Source: Actinomyces sp.
Lineage (GTDB): Bacteria; Actinomycetota; Actinomycetes; Actinomycetales; Actinomycetaceae
Length of the DNA stretch: 64,000 bases
Assembly: GCA_022649165.1 (NCBI GenBank)
Contig: JALCNR010000010.1
Coordinates: forward strand, 40,259-104,258
Direction of reading: 5' to 3'
In this document: piece by piece, positions 49,361 through 58,491 of the stretch
Layout of the letters: the number at the start of each line of letters is the position of its first letter
Numbering within the stretch: the first letter of the stretch is position 1
The notes under the pieces: generated by a model
Databases searched by the model: none
Told to the model about the DNA's origin: nothing
The model's input: the letters and a program-made list of their open reading frames with translations, nothing else
Program-made: the position numbers and the translations under genes

Positions 49361-50389
49361 ATGTCGACCGAATCCTCAGGCCATCTCCCGTCGTCCCCGG
49401 TCCCGTCCGGACCCGCCGCCCGGCACGCAGGGACGCCCTCGTCGTCCGCGCCGCGCCGCACCCCGCCCCCGCAGCGTCGGAAGTCGCTGCGCGACCGCGC
49501 GGGACGGTACGGCCCCCCGCTGCTCCTCATCTCGCCCTCGCTGATCCTCATCGGGGTGTTCGTCTACGGGCTCATCGTCTCCAACGCCCACACCTCCATG
49601 ACGGACCAACACACCGTGGCGCAGGCCACGGGGGCGAAACGTTGGGTCTTCGTCGGACTCGACAACTATGTGGACCTGCTCACGAGCCACGACTTCCAGC
49701 ACTCGCTGATCAACCTGCTGCTGTACACGCTCGCGTTCCTCGCGGGCACGCTGGTCGTCGGCTTCCTGTGGGCCTGGCTTCTGGACAAGCCGATCAAGGG
49801 GGAGGGCTTCTTCCGCTCGACCTTCCTGTTCCCGATGGCGGTGTCCTTCGTGGCCTCCGGCGTCGTGTGGCGCTGGCTCCTCAACTCAGCCCAGGACGAG
49901 AAGGCGAGCGGACTCAACCGGCTGTTCCAGATGCTCGGCCTGGGCTTCCTCCAGAACTCGTGGACGCAGAACATCACCTTCGGCGTCCTCGCCATCGCGC
50001 TGCCCGCCATCTGGCAGCTGTCGGGATACGTCATGTCCCTGTTCCTCGCGGGGTTCCGCGGCGTGCCGGAGGACCTGCGCGAGGCGGCCCGCGTGGACGG
50101 CGCCTCCGAATGGCAGATCTACCGACGGGTGATCTTCCCGAGCCTCACGCCGGTCGCCCTGTCGGCGGTCGTCATCATCGGGCACATGTCCCTGAAGTCG
50201 TTCGACCTCATCATGAACATCACGGATCAGCGGACCTACTCGACCAAGGTCCCCGCGATCGACATGTACAACTACGTGACCAGCGGCGACTATGCGAACG
50301 CGGCCGCGGTAGGCATGATCCTGCTCATCGTCATTGCGATCCTCGTCGTGCCCTACCTGGTCCACGATTCCCGGGAGCGTGCGAAATGA
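49361..50389 (+). CDS. Sugar ABC transporter permease (MalF-like)
   Basis: 342-aa CUT1 permease. A 60-residue Pro/Ser/Arg-rich cytoplasmic head precedes six transmembrane helices starting with LLLISPSLILIGVFVYG. The ATPase-docking EAA loop is recognisable (EDLREAARVDGASEWQIYRRVIFP, its Glu-Ala-Ala and Gly conserved). Start at ATG 49361 with GGAGGG at 49351. Stop overlaps the next ATG. Confidence 0.9.
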   Translation: MSTESSGHLPSSPVPSGPAARHAGTPSSSAPRRTPPPQRRKSLRDRAGRYGPPLLLISPSLILIGVFVYGLIVSNAHTSMTDQHTVAQATGAKRWVFVGLDNYVDLLTSHDFQHSLINLLLYTLAFLAGTLVVGFLWAWLLDKPIKGEGFFRSTFLFPMAVSFVASGVVWRWLLNSAQDEKASGLNRLFQMLGLGFLQNSWTQNITFGVLAIALPAIWQLSGYVMSLFLAGFRGVPEDLREAARVDGASEWQIYRRVIFPSLTPVALSAVVIIGHMSLKSFDLIMNITDQRTYSTKVPAIDMYNYVTSGDYANAAAVGMILLIVIAILVVPYLVHDSRERAK

Positions 50390-51255
50390 GCGCCACGCAG
50401 TCTCCGATCCCGCACGGGAGCAAGGTCCGCACAGAGTCGACGGCCGGACGCTCGGTGCGCTACGCCCTGCTCATCCTCTCCCTGGCGATCGTTCTCATTC
50501 CCGTCTACGTCCTCGTCGTCACCTCGTTCAAGGGCGTGGGCGAGGCCGACCCCTCACGCACCTGGGCGCTGCCCCAGACCTGGTCGGCGGCCAATTGGGC
50601 AAAGGCCTGGACCGCGCTATGGCCGGCGATCCTGCGCACGTTCGCGCTGGTCATCCCCTCCTCGCTGATCTCGGCGATGCTGGGCTCGGCCAACGGCTAC
50701 GTCCTGTCCCGGTGGCGCTTCCCGGGCTCGAACGCGGTGTTCACGCTGATCCTGTTCGGCATGTTCCTGCCCTATCAGGCCGTCATGATCCCGTTGCTCA
50801 AGATCATCCTGGCGATGGACCTGCCGCAGGGGATCCCCACCCTGATCTTCCTCCACGTCGTCTACGGGATCCCGATCACCACGCTGATCTTCCGTAACTA
50901 TTACGAGTCCGTTCCGATGGAACTCATCGAGGCCTCGAAGGTCGATGGGGCGGGGATGCTGCGCACCTACTGGTCGGTGGTGCTGCCGATCTCGGTCCCG
51001 TCCTTCGTGGTGGTCCTGATCTGGCAGTTCACCTCCGCCTGGAACGACTTCCTGTTCGCCCTGTTCTTCGGCGGCGGCGCGACGAGGGGCCCGGTCACCC
51101 TGGCGCTGAACAACCTGGCGAACGGCTCGATCCTCACCGAGTACGGCGCCTCCATGGCCGGAGCGCTCATCGCGTCCTTCCCGACCCTGGTCGTCTACAT
51201 CCTGCTGGGCAAGTACTTCGTGCGGGGCATGATGGCGGGCTCCGTCAAGGGGTAG
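50386..51255 (+). CDS. Sugar ABC transporter permease (MalG-like)
   Basis: 289-aa partner permease with six helices and the EAA loop MELIEASKVDGAGMLRTYW. Begins at ATG 50386, overlapping the MalF-like stop by ATGA. The C terminus YFVRGMMAGSVKG is typical of the MalG class. It ends the operon; the next 690 bases have no convincing gene. Confidence 0.9.
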   Translation: MSATQSPIPHGSKVRTESTAGRSVRYALLILSLAIVLIPVYVLVVTSFKGVGEADPSRTWALPQTWSAANWAKAWTALWPAILRTFALVIPSSLISAMLGSANGYVLSRWRFPGSNAVFTLILFGMFLPYQAVMIPLLKIILAMDLPQGIPTLIFLHVVYGIPITTLIFRNYYESVPMELIEASKVDGAGMLRTYWSVVLPISVPSFVVVLIWQFTSAWNDFLFALFFGGGATRGPVTLALNNLANGSILTEYGASMAGALIASFPTLVVYILLGKYFVRGMMAGSVKG

Positions 51256-51480
51256 GAGCTCTGCGCCTTTGGCGAGGGGCGTCCCCGTCGTCGGGACGGA
51301 ATGCCCTGCTGCGGTCGGCGCGCGTCGAGCCTGGGGAGGACGTCTGCCAGGCGAGCCGTATCCGATGAGGACGTGAACGCGCGTTCCGGGCTGGGGATCC
51401 TGTTCTCACGCCGCGGCGTCCTCATTGGGCGTCCGCTGGCTCTTCCGGGTCTTCACCGGGAGCAGGTGCCGACGCTCTCT

Positions 51481-51513
51481 CTGCTGCCTGCTGCCTGCTG
51501 CCTGCTGCCTGCC
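51481..51513 (+). repeat. Tandem heptamer repeat (CTGCTGC)
   Basis: Four perfect copies of CTGCTGC at 51481-51508 and a partial fifth to 51513. The unit is not a multiple of three, so any gene across it would be phase-variable, but none is recognised. Confidence 0.85.
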
Positions 51514-51825
51514 GGCGACGCGGTCGTCGCCGGCGAGGCGAAGCCGGGAGCGACGAGGGCATCGTTGCCGCCGTTCAGCACCCAATTCCTGGAACGTCTT
51601 GGTGCGGGCGGTGTGGCTTGGCCCCCTGAGCCGTCATGTCTCGGCGCGTGCCCCCACGTGCCCCATCCGGGGGTCTTGCGTCGTGGCGCGCCGATGCGGC
51701 CGAGGGGTGAGATGCCGGGCGAAACCGCAGGTCGCCGCCGCAGGTCCGTCTCCATGGGCGACCGGATCCCGCCGAAGAGGAAAGACCCGGCTTCATTGAC
51801 TTTATGACATGAAGACAATGTTGCA

Positions 51826-51860
51826 GTTCGGTTACGGAACGTGAATTCTGACGCTATGCT
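51826..51860 (+). promoter_or_regulatory. gguA promoter with overlapping operator
   Basis: TTACGG (51832-51837), 17-base gap, TATGCT (51855-51860). The -35 lies inside GTTCGGTTACGGAAC (51826-51840), a palindrome with a single mismatched pair, which is a candidate repressor site. Confidence 0.5.
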
Positions 51861-51944
51861 GGCTGCGGATCGTGCAGACTCGGTCCAGCGACGGGCGCAA
51901 TGGAGCCCACCGACACACACGGACATTGGTTCATCGGAGAATTC

Positions 51945-53507
51945 ATGGCAGCACACAGAAGCGAGCGCCTCATCCTCGAGATGCGGCACATCACGAAGGT
52001 CTTCCCGGGCGTCATCGCCCTGGACGACGTCAACATGAACGTCCACGCCGAGGAGATCCACGCCATTTGCGGGGAGAACGGGGCGGGCAAGTCCACCCTC
52101 ATGAAGGTCCTCTCCGGCGTCCACCCCCACGGGTCCTACGAGGGGCAGATCCTCTTCGAGGGGAAGGAGGTGCAATTCGGGAGTATCCGGGACTCGGAGC
52201 AGGCGGGCATCGTCATCATCCACCAGGAACTGGCGCTGATCCCCCTCCTGTCGATCGCCGAGAACATGTTCATGGGCAACGAGTTCAAAACGAGGCTGGG
52301 CGCCATCGACTGGCACGAGACGCGCAAGCAGGCCAGGAAGTACATGGCCGAGGTCGGCCTGGACGAGGATCCGGACACCCTGATCAAGGACATCGGCGTC
52401 GGCAAGCAGCAGCTGGTCGAGATCGCGAAAGCGCTGGCCAAGGACGTCAAGCTCCTCATCCTTGACGAGCCCACCTCCGCGCTCAACGAGGAGGAGTCCG
52501 AGCATCTCCTGGAGATCATGCGCAAGCAGCGCGAACGCGGCGTCACCATGATCATGATCTCCCACAAGCTCGACGAGATCGCGGAGATCGCCGACGCCGT
52601 CACCGTCATCCGCGACGGGCGGACCGTGGGGGAGATGGACGCAGCCGACGGCCCCCTGGACCAGGACGAGATGATCCGCCTGATGGTGGGGCGCCCCCTG
52701 GACCGCCGGTACCCGGAGCACGCCTCCAGCATCGGGGATGTGAAGTTCGAGGTCCGCGACTGGTGGGTGCGCCACCCGATCAACACGGACCGCTGGGTGT
52801 GCAAGGGATCGAACCTGCAGGTGCGCGCCGGGGAGATCGTCGGCCTCGCCGGCCTCATGGGGGCGGGTCGCACGGAGCTGTGCCGCTCCCTGTTCGGGCG
52901 CTCCTACGGAATCTACGAGTCCGGGGACATGCTCATCGACGGACGCAAGGTCGTCGCGGCCTCCGTCCCCCAGGCGATCGACTCGGGCCTGGCGTACCTG
53001 TCGGAGGACCGCAAGCTGCTCGGCCTCAATCTCCTGGACAACATCTACCAGTCGGTCATCTCGGCGAAGCCCTCTAAGATCGTCCGCCACGGAGCGATGG
53101 ATCTCCACCAGGCCAGGAAGGAGTCCGAGCGCTACCGCCAGGACCTGCGCATCAAGGCGCCGTCGGTGGCGACGGGTGTCGGCACCCTCTCGGGCGGCAA
53201 CCAGCAGAAGGTCGTCCTGGCGAAGTGGATGTTCACGGACCCGGAGGTCATGATTCTCGACGAGCCCACCCGCGGGATCGACGTGGGCGCCAAGTACGAG
53301 ATCTACACCTTCATCCAGGCCCTGGCAGACGCCGGCAAGGCCGTCATCGTCATCTCCTCGGAGCTCCCCGAACTTCTGGGCATCACCGATCGCATCTACA
53401 CGATCTTCGAGGGCGAGGTCACCGGTTCGATGCCGACGGCCCAGGCCGATCAGGAGTCGCTGATGCGCCTGATGACCTCCTCCCCGACCAGGGCGCGCAT
53501 CGCCTGA
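51945..53507 (+). CDS. gguA: Multiple-sugar ABC transporter ATPase (GguA/MmsA-like)
   Basis: 520-aa CUT2 ATPase with two nucleotide-binding domains. Domain 1: Walker A GENGAGKST (about 43-51), the signature-region KQQLVEIAKALA and LLILDEPTSAL. Domain 2 carries a degenerate P-loop (GLMGAGRTE), a proper LSGGNQQKVVLAKW signature and ILDEPTRGIDVGAK. This matches GguA/MmsA, which drives uptake of monosaccharides with ChvE. The ATG at 51945 has CGGAGA upstream; an in-frame ATG at 51900 lacks a site. First gene of the gguA-gguB-chvE set. Confidence 0.9.
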   Translation: MAAHRSERLILEMRHITKVFPGVIALDDVNMNVHAEEIHAICGENGAGKSTLMKVLSGVHPHGSYEGQILFEGKEVQFGSIRDSEQAGIVIIHQELALIPLLSIAENMFMGNEFKTRLGAIDWHETRKQARKYMAEVGLDEDPDTLIKDIGVGKQQLVEIAKALAKDVKLLILDEPTSALNEEESEHLLEIMRKQRERGVTMIMISHKLDEIAEIADAVTVIRDGRTVGEMDAADGPLDQDEMIRLMVGRPLDRRYPEHASSIGDVKFEVRDWWVRHPINTDRWVCKGSNLQVRAGEIVGLAGLMGAGRTELCRSLFGRSYGIYESGDMLIDGRKVVAASVPQAIDSGLAYLSEDRKLLGLNLLDNIYQSVISAKPSKIVRHGAMDLHQARKESERYRQDLRIKAPSVATGVGTLSGGNQQKVVLAKWMFTDPEVMILDEPTRGIDVGAKYEIYTFIQALADAGKAVIVISSELPELLGITDRIYTIFEGEVTGSMPTAQADQESLMRLMTSSPTRARIA

Positions 53508-53533
53508 CCATCAACGAAGGAAAAAGCACTTCA

Positions 53534-54880
53534 ATGAAAAAGAACATCAAAGCGATCTTCGGTGGTGACTTCCGCCAGTTCGCCATGATCTTCGCCCTGA
53601 TCATCATCGCCCTCTTCTTCCAGTGGCAAACCGGCGGCAAGGTCTTCCAGTCCCAGAACCTCATGAACCTCGTCATGACCAACGCCTACGTCCTGGTTCT
53701 GGCCATGGGCATGGTGCTCGTCATCATTGCCGGGTCCATCGATCTGTCGGTCGGCTCGGTCGCCGCCGTCGTCGGGATCGTCGTGGCGATCATGACGACC
53801 AACCACGGGCTCAATCCATGGCTCGGCATCCTGCTCGGCATCGCCGTCGGACTGCTCATTGGCGCCTGGCAGGGGTTCTGGGTCGGGATCTGGGGCATCC
53901 CCGCCTTCGTCGTCACCCTGGCCGGCATGATGCTCTTCCGCGGGATGAACCAGGCGATCGGCAATTCGATGTCCGTGCCCGTCCCGCAGCTCTACACGAC
54001 GCTGGGAGCGGGCTACCTGCCCGACTTCGGCCCGTTCAACTTCAACATGTGGACGATGATCCTGGCCACCGTCGCCGTCCTCGCCCTGGTCTGGAACGAG
54101 TTCAAGTCCCGCCGCCAGCAGGCCGAGGTCGAGGCCGACCTGCCCCCCGTCTGGGTGCCCATCACGCGCCTGGTCGTCCTGGGGGCCGTCATCTTCGGCA
54201 TCATGTGGATCTTCGCGACCGGCCGGCCGGGCACGTCCTTTCCGATCCCGGGCCTCATCGCGGTCGTCCTCGCCCTCGTGTACTCGTTCATCTCGAACCG
54301 CACGGTCATCGGCCGTTCCGTCTACGCGGTCGGCGGCAACCGGGCGGCCGCCGAGCTGACGGGCGTCCAGGTGAAGAGGACGAACTTCTTCATCATGATC
54401 AACATGGCGTTCCTCTCCGCGGTCGCGGGCATCCTCTTCATCGGGCGCGCGACCTCGTCGGGCCCCGCGGACGGCAACCTGTGGGAGATGGACGCGATCT
54501 CGTCGGTGTTCATCGGCGGAGCGGCGGTGGCCGGAGGCGTCGGCACGATCATGGGCACCATGGTCGGCGCCCTCGTCATCGCCTTCCTCAACAACGGCCT
54601 GCAGCTCATGGGCGTCGGCGCGGACTGGACGCAGATGATCAAGGGCTTGGTCCTGCTCATCGCCGTGGCGGTCGACGTCTACTCCAAGCGGCAGGGCCGG
54701 CGCTCGGTCATCGGCATGTTCCAGAACGCCCGACGCAACCAGCGCGAGATCCGCGAGACCGAGAAGGCCGTCGCCGAGGGCAAGGTCGACGACGCCGTCG
54801 CGGCCGCCGACCGGGCGTCCGCTCCCGGCACCGAGACGGTGTTCACACAGACTCCCGGTGGGACTCCGAAGCAGGAGTGA
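53534..54880 (+). CDS. gguB: Multiple-sugar ABC transporter permease (GguB/MmsB-like)
   Basis: 448-aa CUT2 permease with about ten transmembrane segments, including the CUT2 landmark IIAGSIDLSVGSVAAVVG and the loop SVYAVGGNRAAAELTGV. The extra periplasmic/cytoplasmic stretch around residues 150-210 (LGAGYLPDFGPFNF and the following charged segment) fits the GguB subgroup. The cytoplasmic tail is acidic. AAGGAAAAAG lies before the ATG at 53534. It is clearly paralogous to the permease at 58492. Confidence 0.92.
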   Translation: MKKNIKAIFGGDFRQFAMIFALIIIALFFQWQTGGKVFQSQNLMNLVMTNAYVLVLAMGMVLVIIAGSIDLSVGSVAAVVGIVVAIMTTNHGLNPWLGILLGIAVGLLIGAWQGFWVGIWGIPAFVVTLAGMMLFRGMNQAIGNSMSVPVPQLYTTLGAGYLPDFGPFNFNMWTMILATVAVLALVWNEFKSRRQQAEVEADLPPVWVPITRLVVLGAVIFGIMWIFATGRPGTSFPIPGLIAVVLALVYSFISNRTVIGRSVYAVGGNRAAAELTGVQVKRTNFFIMINMAFLSAVAGILFIGRATSSGPADGNLWEMDAISSVFIGGAAVAGGVGTIMGTMVGALVIAFLNNGLQLMGVGADWTQMIKGLVLLIAVAVDVYSKRQGRRSVIGMFQNARRNQREIRETEKAVAEGKVDDAVAAADRASAPGTETVFTQTPGGTPKQE

Positions 54881-54891
54881 CATCGGGCGGA

Positions 54892-54909
54892 GGAGGCGGC
54901 GACGCCTCC
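54892..54909 (+). promoter_or_regulatory. GNRA-capped hairpin between gguB and chvE
   Basis: GGAGGCG pairs with CGCCTCC around a GCGA tetraloop. 111 bases before the chvE start. May shield downstream mRNA or partly end transcription, giving chvE its own level. Confidence 0.55.
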
Positions 54910-55019
54910 CCCCACTGGGGGCACAGCGCTGTCCCACCATCCCACACACGCGGTCGAGCCGGAACGGACAGCGTTCGTCGAGCTCCGGCAGCCGCTCGAT
55001 CACTCGAAGAAGGAAGCAC

Positions 55020-56162
55020 ATGAGAACTCTCACCAAGGTCGCCTCCGTGACGGCCGCGGCGGCGATGGCACTGGCACTCGGCGCCTGCAGCGCCAACGGG
55101 CGGTCGGACACGTCGTCGGGGTCGACGGAGGGCGAGTCGGGCGCGGCCTCGACCGGGTCCGGCGACATCTCCATCGGCGTCGCGCTGCCCCAGAAGACCT
55201 CGCAGAACTGGGTCGAGGCCGAGCAGATGTTCAACGACGACTGCGACGCCGCGGGCGTCACCTGCCAGGTCCAGTTCGCGAACTCCGGCGTCAACGAGCA
55301 GCAGAGCCAGATCTCCGCCATGGTGGAGAACGGCGTCGACGTCCTCATCATCGGCGCCATCGACGGCTCCCAGCTGGGCACCCAGGTCAAGGCCGCCCGC
55401 GACGCGGGCATCAAGGTCATCGCCTACGACCGCCTGCTGACGAACACGACGGACATCGACTACTACATCGCCTACGACAACTTCGGCGTCGGCCAGCTCC
55501 AGGGCCAGTCGCTGCTGGAGGGACTCGAGGCCAAGGCGGGCGACTCCCCCTGGGACATCGAGCTGTTCGCGGGCTCGCCGGACGACTCGAACTCGACGAA
55601 GTTCTTCAACGGGGCCATGGACACGCTCCAGCCGAAGATCGACGACGGCACGCTCGTCGTGAAGTCGGGGCAGACCGAGTTCAGCCAGGCTGCCACCCAG
55701 GGCTGGCTGCCAGCCAACGCCCAGAACCGCATGTCCTCGCTCCTCACCGCCAATTACACCGGCGATGAGGTGCCGGACGGCGTCCTGTCCCCGAACGACA
55801 CGCTGGCCCGCGCCATCATCACGGCCGTCGATCAGGCCGGCAAGCCGATCCCGGTCGTCACGGGCCAGGACTCCGAGGACGAGTCCGTGACCTGGGTCGT
55901 CCAGGGCAAGCAGTACTCGACGATCTACAAGGACACCCGTCCGCTCGTCCAAGGCGCCATCGACCTGGCCATCGCCGTCGCGGGCGGCGAGACGGATCCG
56001 AGCGTCGACAACGCGACGGTCGACAAAGAGCAGTACGAGTCGCAGGAGGGCAACCCCGTGACCTCCTACCTGCTCACCCCGCAGATCGTGACGGCCGACA
56101 ACGCCGCCGAGGTCTACGCGAGCGACTCGCACCGCATGGAGCTGGTCGACGCCGCCAAGTGA
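55020..56162 (+). CDS. chvE: Multiple-sugar substrate-binding lipoprotein (ChvE-like)
   Basis: 380-aa periplasmic-binding-fold lipoprotein. Signal peptide ends in the lipobox LGAC (MRTLTKVASVTAAAAMALAL then GAC), followed by a Ser-rich linker. The sugar-binding fold of type I shows ISIGVALPQKTSQNW, VDVLIIGAIDGSQLG and VIAYDRLL, the last typical of ChvE/xylose-type proteins that bind glucose, galactose, xylose or arabinose. AAGAAGGAAG lies before the ATG at 55020. It is the third gene of the ggu set. Confidence 0.92.
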   Translation: MRTLTKVASVTAAAAMALALGACSANGRSDTSSGSTEGESGAASTGSGDISIGVALPQKTSQNWVEAEQMFNDDCDAAGVTCQVQFANSGVNEQQSQISAMVENGVDVLIIGAIDGSQLGTQVKAARDAGIKVIAYDRLLTNTTDIDYYIAYDNFGVGQLQGQSLLEGLEAKAGDSPWDIELFAGSPDDSNSTKFFNGAMDTLQPKIDDGTLVVKSGQTEFSQAATQGWLPANAQNRMSSLLTANYTGDEVPDGVLSPNDTLARAIITAVDQAGKPIPVVTGQDSEDESVTWVVQGKQYSTIYKDTRPLVQGAIDLAIAVAGGETDPSVDNATVDKEQYESQEGNPVTSYLLTPQIVTADNAAEVYASDSHRMELVDAAK

Positions 56163-56174
56163 GCGGCAGACGCT

Positions 56175-56222
56175 GAGGCGGCTGGCCGTCCCGGGGAGGT
56201 CTCCGGGATGTCCGGCCGCCTC
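56175..56222. terminator. Nested hairpins between chvE and the convergent ATPase gene
   Basis: Outer arms GAGGCGGC (56175-56182) and GCCGCCTC (56215-56222), inner arms TCCCGG and CCGGGA (56189-56194, 56203-56208). Bidirectional terminator. Confidence 0.7.
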
Positions 56223-56245
56223 GTCGTCCTCGTTCGGGGGCCGTG

Positions 56246-56998
56246 CTACCGGTGGATCCGGGTGGCTCCCGTCATGGCGGCGATGACGTCCTCGTAGGAC
56301 GCCTCGCGCGCGTCGAAGGAGCCGTTGCTGCGGCCGTGGCGCAGGACCTCGATGCGATCGGCGATGGCGCGGACGTCGGTGAGGTTATGCGAGATGAAGA
56401 TGACGCCCAGGCCCAGGTCGCGCAGGCTCAGGATGTGGGTGAGGACCTCGGCCGTCTGGGTGACCGACAGGGAGGCGGTCGGTTCGTCCAGGATGACCAG
56501 GCGCGGGTCGGCGACCAGGGTGCGAGCGATGGCCACGCACTGGCGCTGGCCGGCGGAGAGCTGGAACAGGGGCGTGCGCACGTCCGGGATGCGGCTGTTG
56601 AGGCGGTCGAGGAACTCGCGGGCCTGCTGCTCCATGGCCTCCTCGTCCAGCAGGCGCCCCGATCGGATCTCGCGGCCCAGGAAGATGTTGGATGTGACGT
56701 CCAGGTTCTCACACAGGGCGAGCTCCTGGAACACGGTCGCGATCCCCAACTGGTGGGCGACACCGGTGGAGGGGATGTCGACGGCGCGCCCGTCGAGCCG
56801 GATGACACCGGAGGTCGGGGAGTAGACGCCGGCGATCATGCGAGCCACGGTCGACTTCCCGGCGGCGTTGTCGCCGACGAGGGCGACGACCTCGTGCCGG
56901 TTGACGACGAGGTCGAGGTCGACGACGGCCTCGATGGCGCCGAAGCGCTTGGTCACCGACTCCAGCGAGAGCAGAGGAGTCTCGTCAGGATCGCGCAT
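56246..56998 (-). CDS. Single-domain sugar ABC transporter ATPase
   Basis: 250-aa ATPase of the CUT2/FrcA type with one nucleotide-binding domain, against two in GguA. Walker A GDNAAGKST (about 41-49) is slightly unusual (Ala-Ala), signature LSAGQRQCVAIAR, Walker B LVILDEPTASL, switch His FISHNL. The ATG at 56998 shares its A with the TGA of the upstream ROK gene, so its translation is coupled to it. The permease partner is probably the divergent gene at 58492; no binding protein is in this module. Confidence 0.88.
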   Translation of the reverse strand: MRDPDETPLLSLESVTKRFGAIEAVVDLDLVVNRHEVVALVGDNAAGKSTVARMIAGVYSPTSGVIRLDGRAVDIPSTGVAHQLGIATVFQELALCENLDVTSNIFLGREIRSGRLLDEEAMEQQAREFLDRLNSRIPDVRTPLFQLSAGQRQCVAIARTLVADPRLVILDEPTASLSVTQTAEVLTHILSLRDLGLGVIFISHNLTDVRAIADRIEVLRHGRSNGSFDAREASYEDVIAAMTGATRIHR

Positions 56999-58218
56999 CA
57001 CTTCTCCTCCTGGGTCGGGGACGGCGAGGACGCCCGGTCCGAAGACGGCTGACCCGCGTAGGGCTGGCCGAAACGGTCCATGGCCAGCGCGAGCGCTCCC
57101 ATGGACTCGGCCCGGTCGCCGAGGATGGACGGCAGGACGTCGATGTCGGCGGAGGCCAGCATCGGCCGACCGCGCACCGCGTCGCGGATGGGCGCCAGGA
57201 GCACGTCGCCGACCTGGGCCAGCTCGCCACCGACGACGATACGCTGCGGATCCGTCCAGGTGGACAGATCGGCGAGGGCGGTGCCGATCGCCGATCCCGC
57301 GTCGGCGATGACCTGGCGGCACCCGGGATCGCCCTCGATCGCCAACGAGATGACGTCGTGGAGCGTGAGCGGGCCCCGCGAGATGCGCAGGGAGTCGACC
57401 AGCGCGTCCGCGCCGACGACGGTGTTGAGGCAACCGCGTCCCCCGCACTGGCAGATGGCGCCCTGCGGATCCACCTGGACATGGCCGATCTCGCCGGCCG
57501 TGCCGCGCTGGCCGCGGTGGATGCGGCCGTCGATGAGGATCCCGGCGCCCGTCTGGTAGGAGGCGCGCACGTAGACGCCCTCGTGGCACCCGCGCAGGGC
57601 GCCATAGCGGGCCTCGGCCAGGGCCCCCATGTTCGCGTCGTTGTCCACCACGACGCGGTGCCCGAGCCTGCGCGAGAGCACGTCGCGGACGTCGACGTCA
57701 TCCCAGTCCCGCATGATCCCGCGCACCGAGACGCGCTGCGTGTCGGGGTCGATGGGAGCGGGCAGGGCGACGCCGATGCCGACGATCTCCGGCAGCTCAG
57801 CGCCCAGCCCCTCGACGAGCTCCATGATGAGCAGCGAGGTCCGGTCCAGCGTCGTGTCCACACGGTGGTCAACGGGCAGGGGGAACACCTGGCCGGCGGT
57901 GACGTCCTGAGTGGCATCCGAGACGTCGATGCGCAGGGCCCGCCGGCCGATGTAGACCCCGACGGCCAGTCCCGTGCGCCTAGCGAGCGTCACCATCTGC
58001 GCCCGGCGCCCCGATCGGACGGTGTTCTGGGTCTGGACGACTCCCTGGGCGGTCAGCTGTTTGACGATGTTGGAGATCGTGGCTGGTGACAGGCCCGTCG
58101 CGGCGGCCAGCTCGACCTGGGTGATGTGGCCATAGCGTTTGACGGTGTCGACGACCCGGGCGCTGTTGGCCTCGCGGAGCGACGCCTGCGACCCGGTGGG
58201 CCCGACACTTCCATCCAC
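56998..58218 (-). CDS. ROK family transcriptional regulator
   Basis: 406-aa NagC/XylR-type regulator. A winged helix at about 15-75 (VVDTVKRYGHITQVELAAATG, then SPATISNIVKQL) is followed by the ROK sugar-kinase fold. The Zn motif HVQVDPQGAICQCGGRGCLN is intact (His and three Cys). The ATP-site Asp region VVVDNDANMGALAEARYG is kept as in sugar-sensing regulators. It is likely to control its own operon and the divergent permease in response to a sugar. GTG start at 58218, with a -10 six bases upstream. Confidence 0.9.
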   Translation of the reverse strand: MDGSVGPTGSQASLREANSARVVDTVKRYGHITQVELAAATGLSPATISNIVKQLTAQGVVQTQNTVRSGRRAQMVTLARRTGLAVGVYIGRRALRIDVSDATQDVTAGQVFPLPVDHRVDTTLDRTSLLIMELVEGLGAELPEIVGIGVALPAPIDPDTQRVSVRGIMRDWDDVDVRDVLSRRLGHRVVVDNDANMGALAEARYGALRGCHEGVYVRASYQTGAGILIDGRIHRGQRGTAGEIGHVQVDPQGAICQCGGRGCLNTVVGADALVDSLRISRGPLTLHDVISLAIEGDPGCRQVIADAGSAIGTALADLSTWTDPQRIVVGGELAQVGDVLLAPIRDAVRGRPMLASADIDVLPSILGDRAESMGALALAMDRFGQPYAGQPSSDRASSPSPTQEEK

Positions 58219-58224
58219 GGCCCC

Positions 58225-58230
58225 AAAGTA
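58225..58230 (-). promoter_or_regulatory. -10 element for the ROK-ATPase operon
   Basis: TACTTT on the minus strand, GGGGCC spacer, then the GTG at 58218. Confidence 0.5.
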
Positions 58231-58393
58231 GCAGTTTCCGCCCCGTGGAAGGCTCGGATCCGGTCAGTGGCGCGGCCCCGGGGCTTCCTTCCCGGCGAGC
58301 ACCCGCTCTCTCCGCAAGCGCGCCGCGGGCCTCTCCTGCGCGGGAAGGGCCGCGCCCCCGGGGGAGGTGCGCGGATCGGGGCACTCGCTCATC

Positions 58394-58399
58394 TAGGAT
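58394..58399 (+). promoter_or_regulatory. Candidate -10 for the divergent permease
   Basis: TAGGAT, 92 bases before the ATG at 58492. No convincing -35. The 273-base divergent gap otherwise shows only GC-rich short inverted repeats. Confidence 0.3.
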
Positions 58400-58491
58400 G
58401 TGGTCTGGGCCATGAGGGATCGTCCCCTCCCCGGCCAGGCTCCGAGCGGGGTGCCGGGGGCGGACGGACACCAAGGGAGGTCGCCAGGCGC

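Larger units (their letters stand above)
51256..51944. other. Unassigned 0.7 kb gap with heptamer repeats and the ggu promoter
   Basis: No reading frame here looks like a protein: open frames on both strands are compositionally biased and match no family I know. The stretch holds four and a half tandem copies of CTGCTGC at 51481-51513, a mixed-composition segment to about 51790, and then a short AT-richer promoter region (51797-51860) for the gguA operon. It may be decayed coding DNA or carry a small RNA; neither can be shown. Confidence 0.5.

Noticed and set aside
51481..51513. Heptamer repeats considered as a CRISPR array
   Set aside because: Units are contiguous with no spacers and far too short; no cas gene is nearby.
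58208..58251. CTTCCA and TGGAAG with nested CCACGG/CCGTGG as a ROK operator
   Set aside because: The arms need a four-base bulge and are 32 bases apart; nothing similar was found in the neighbouring promoters.
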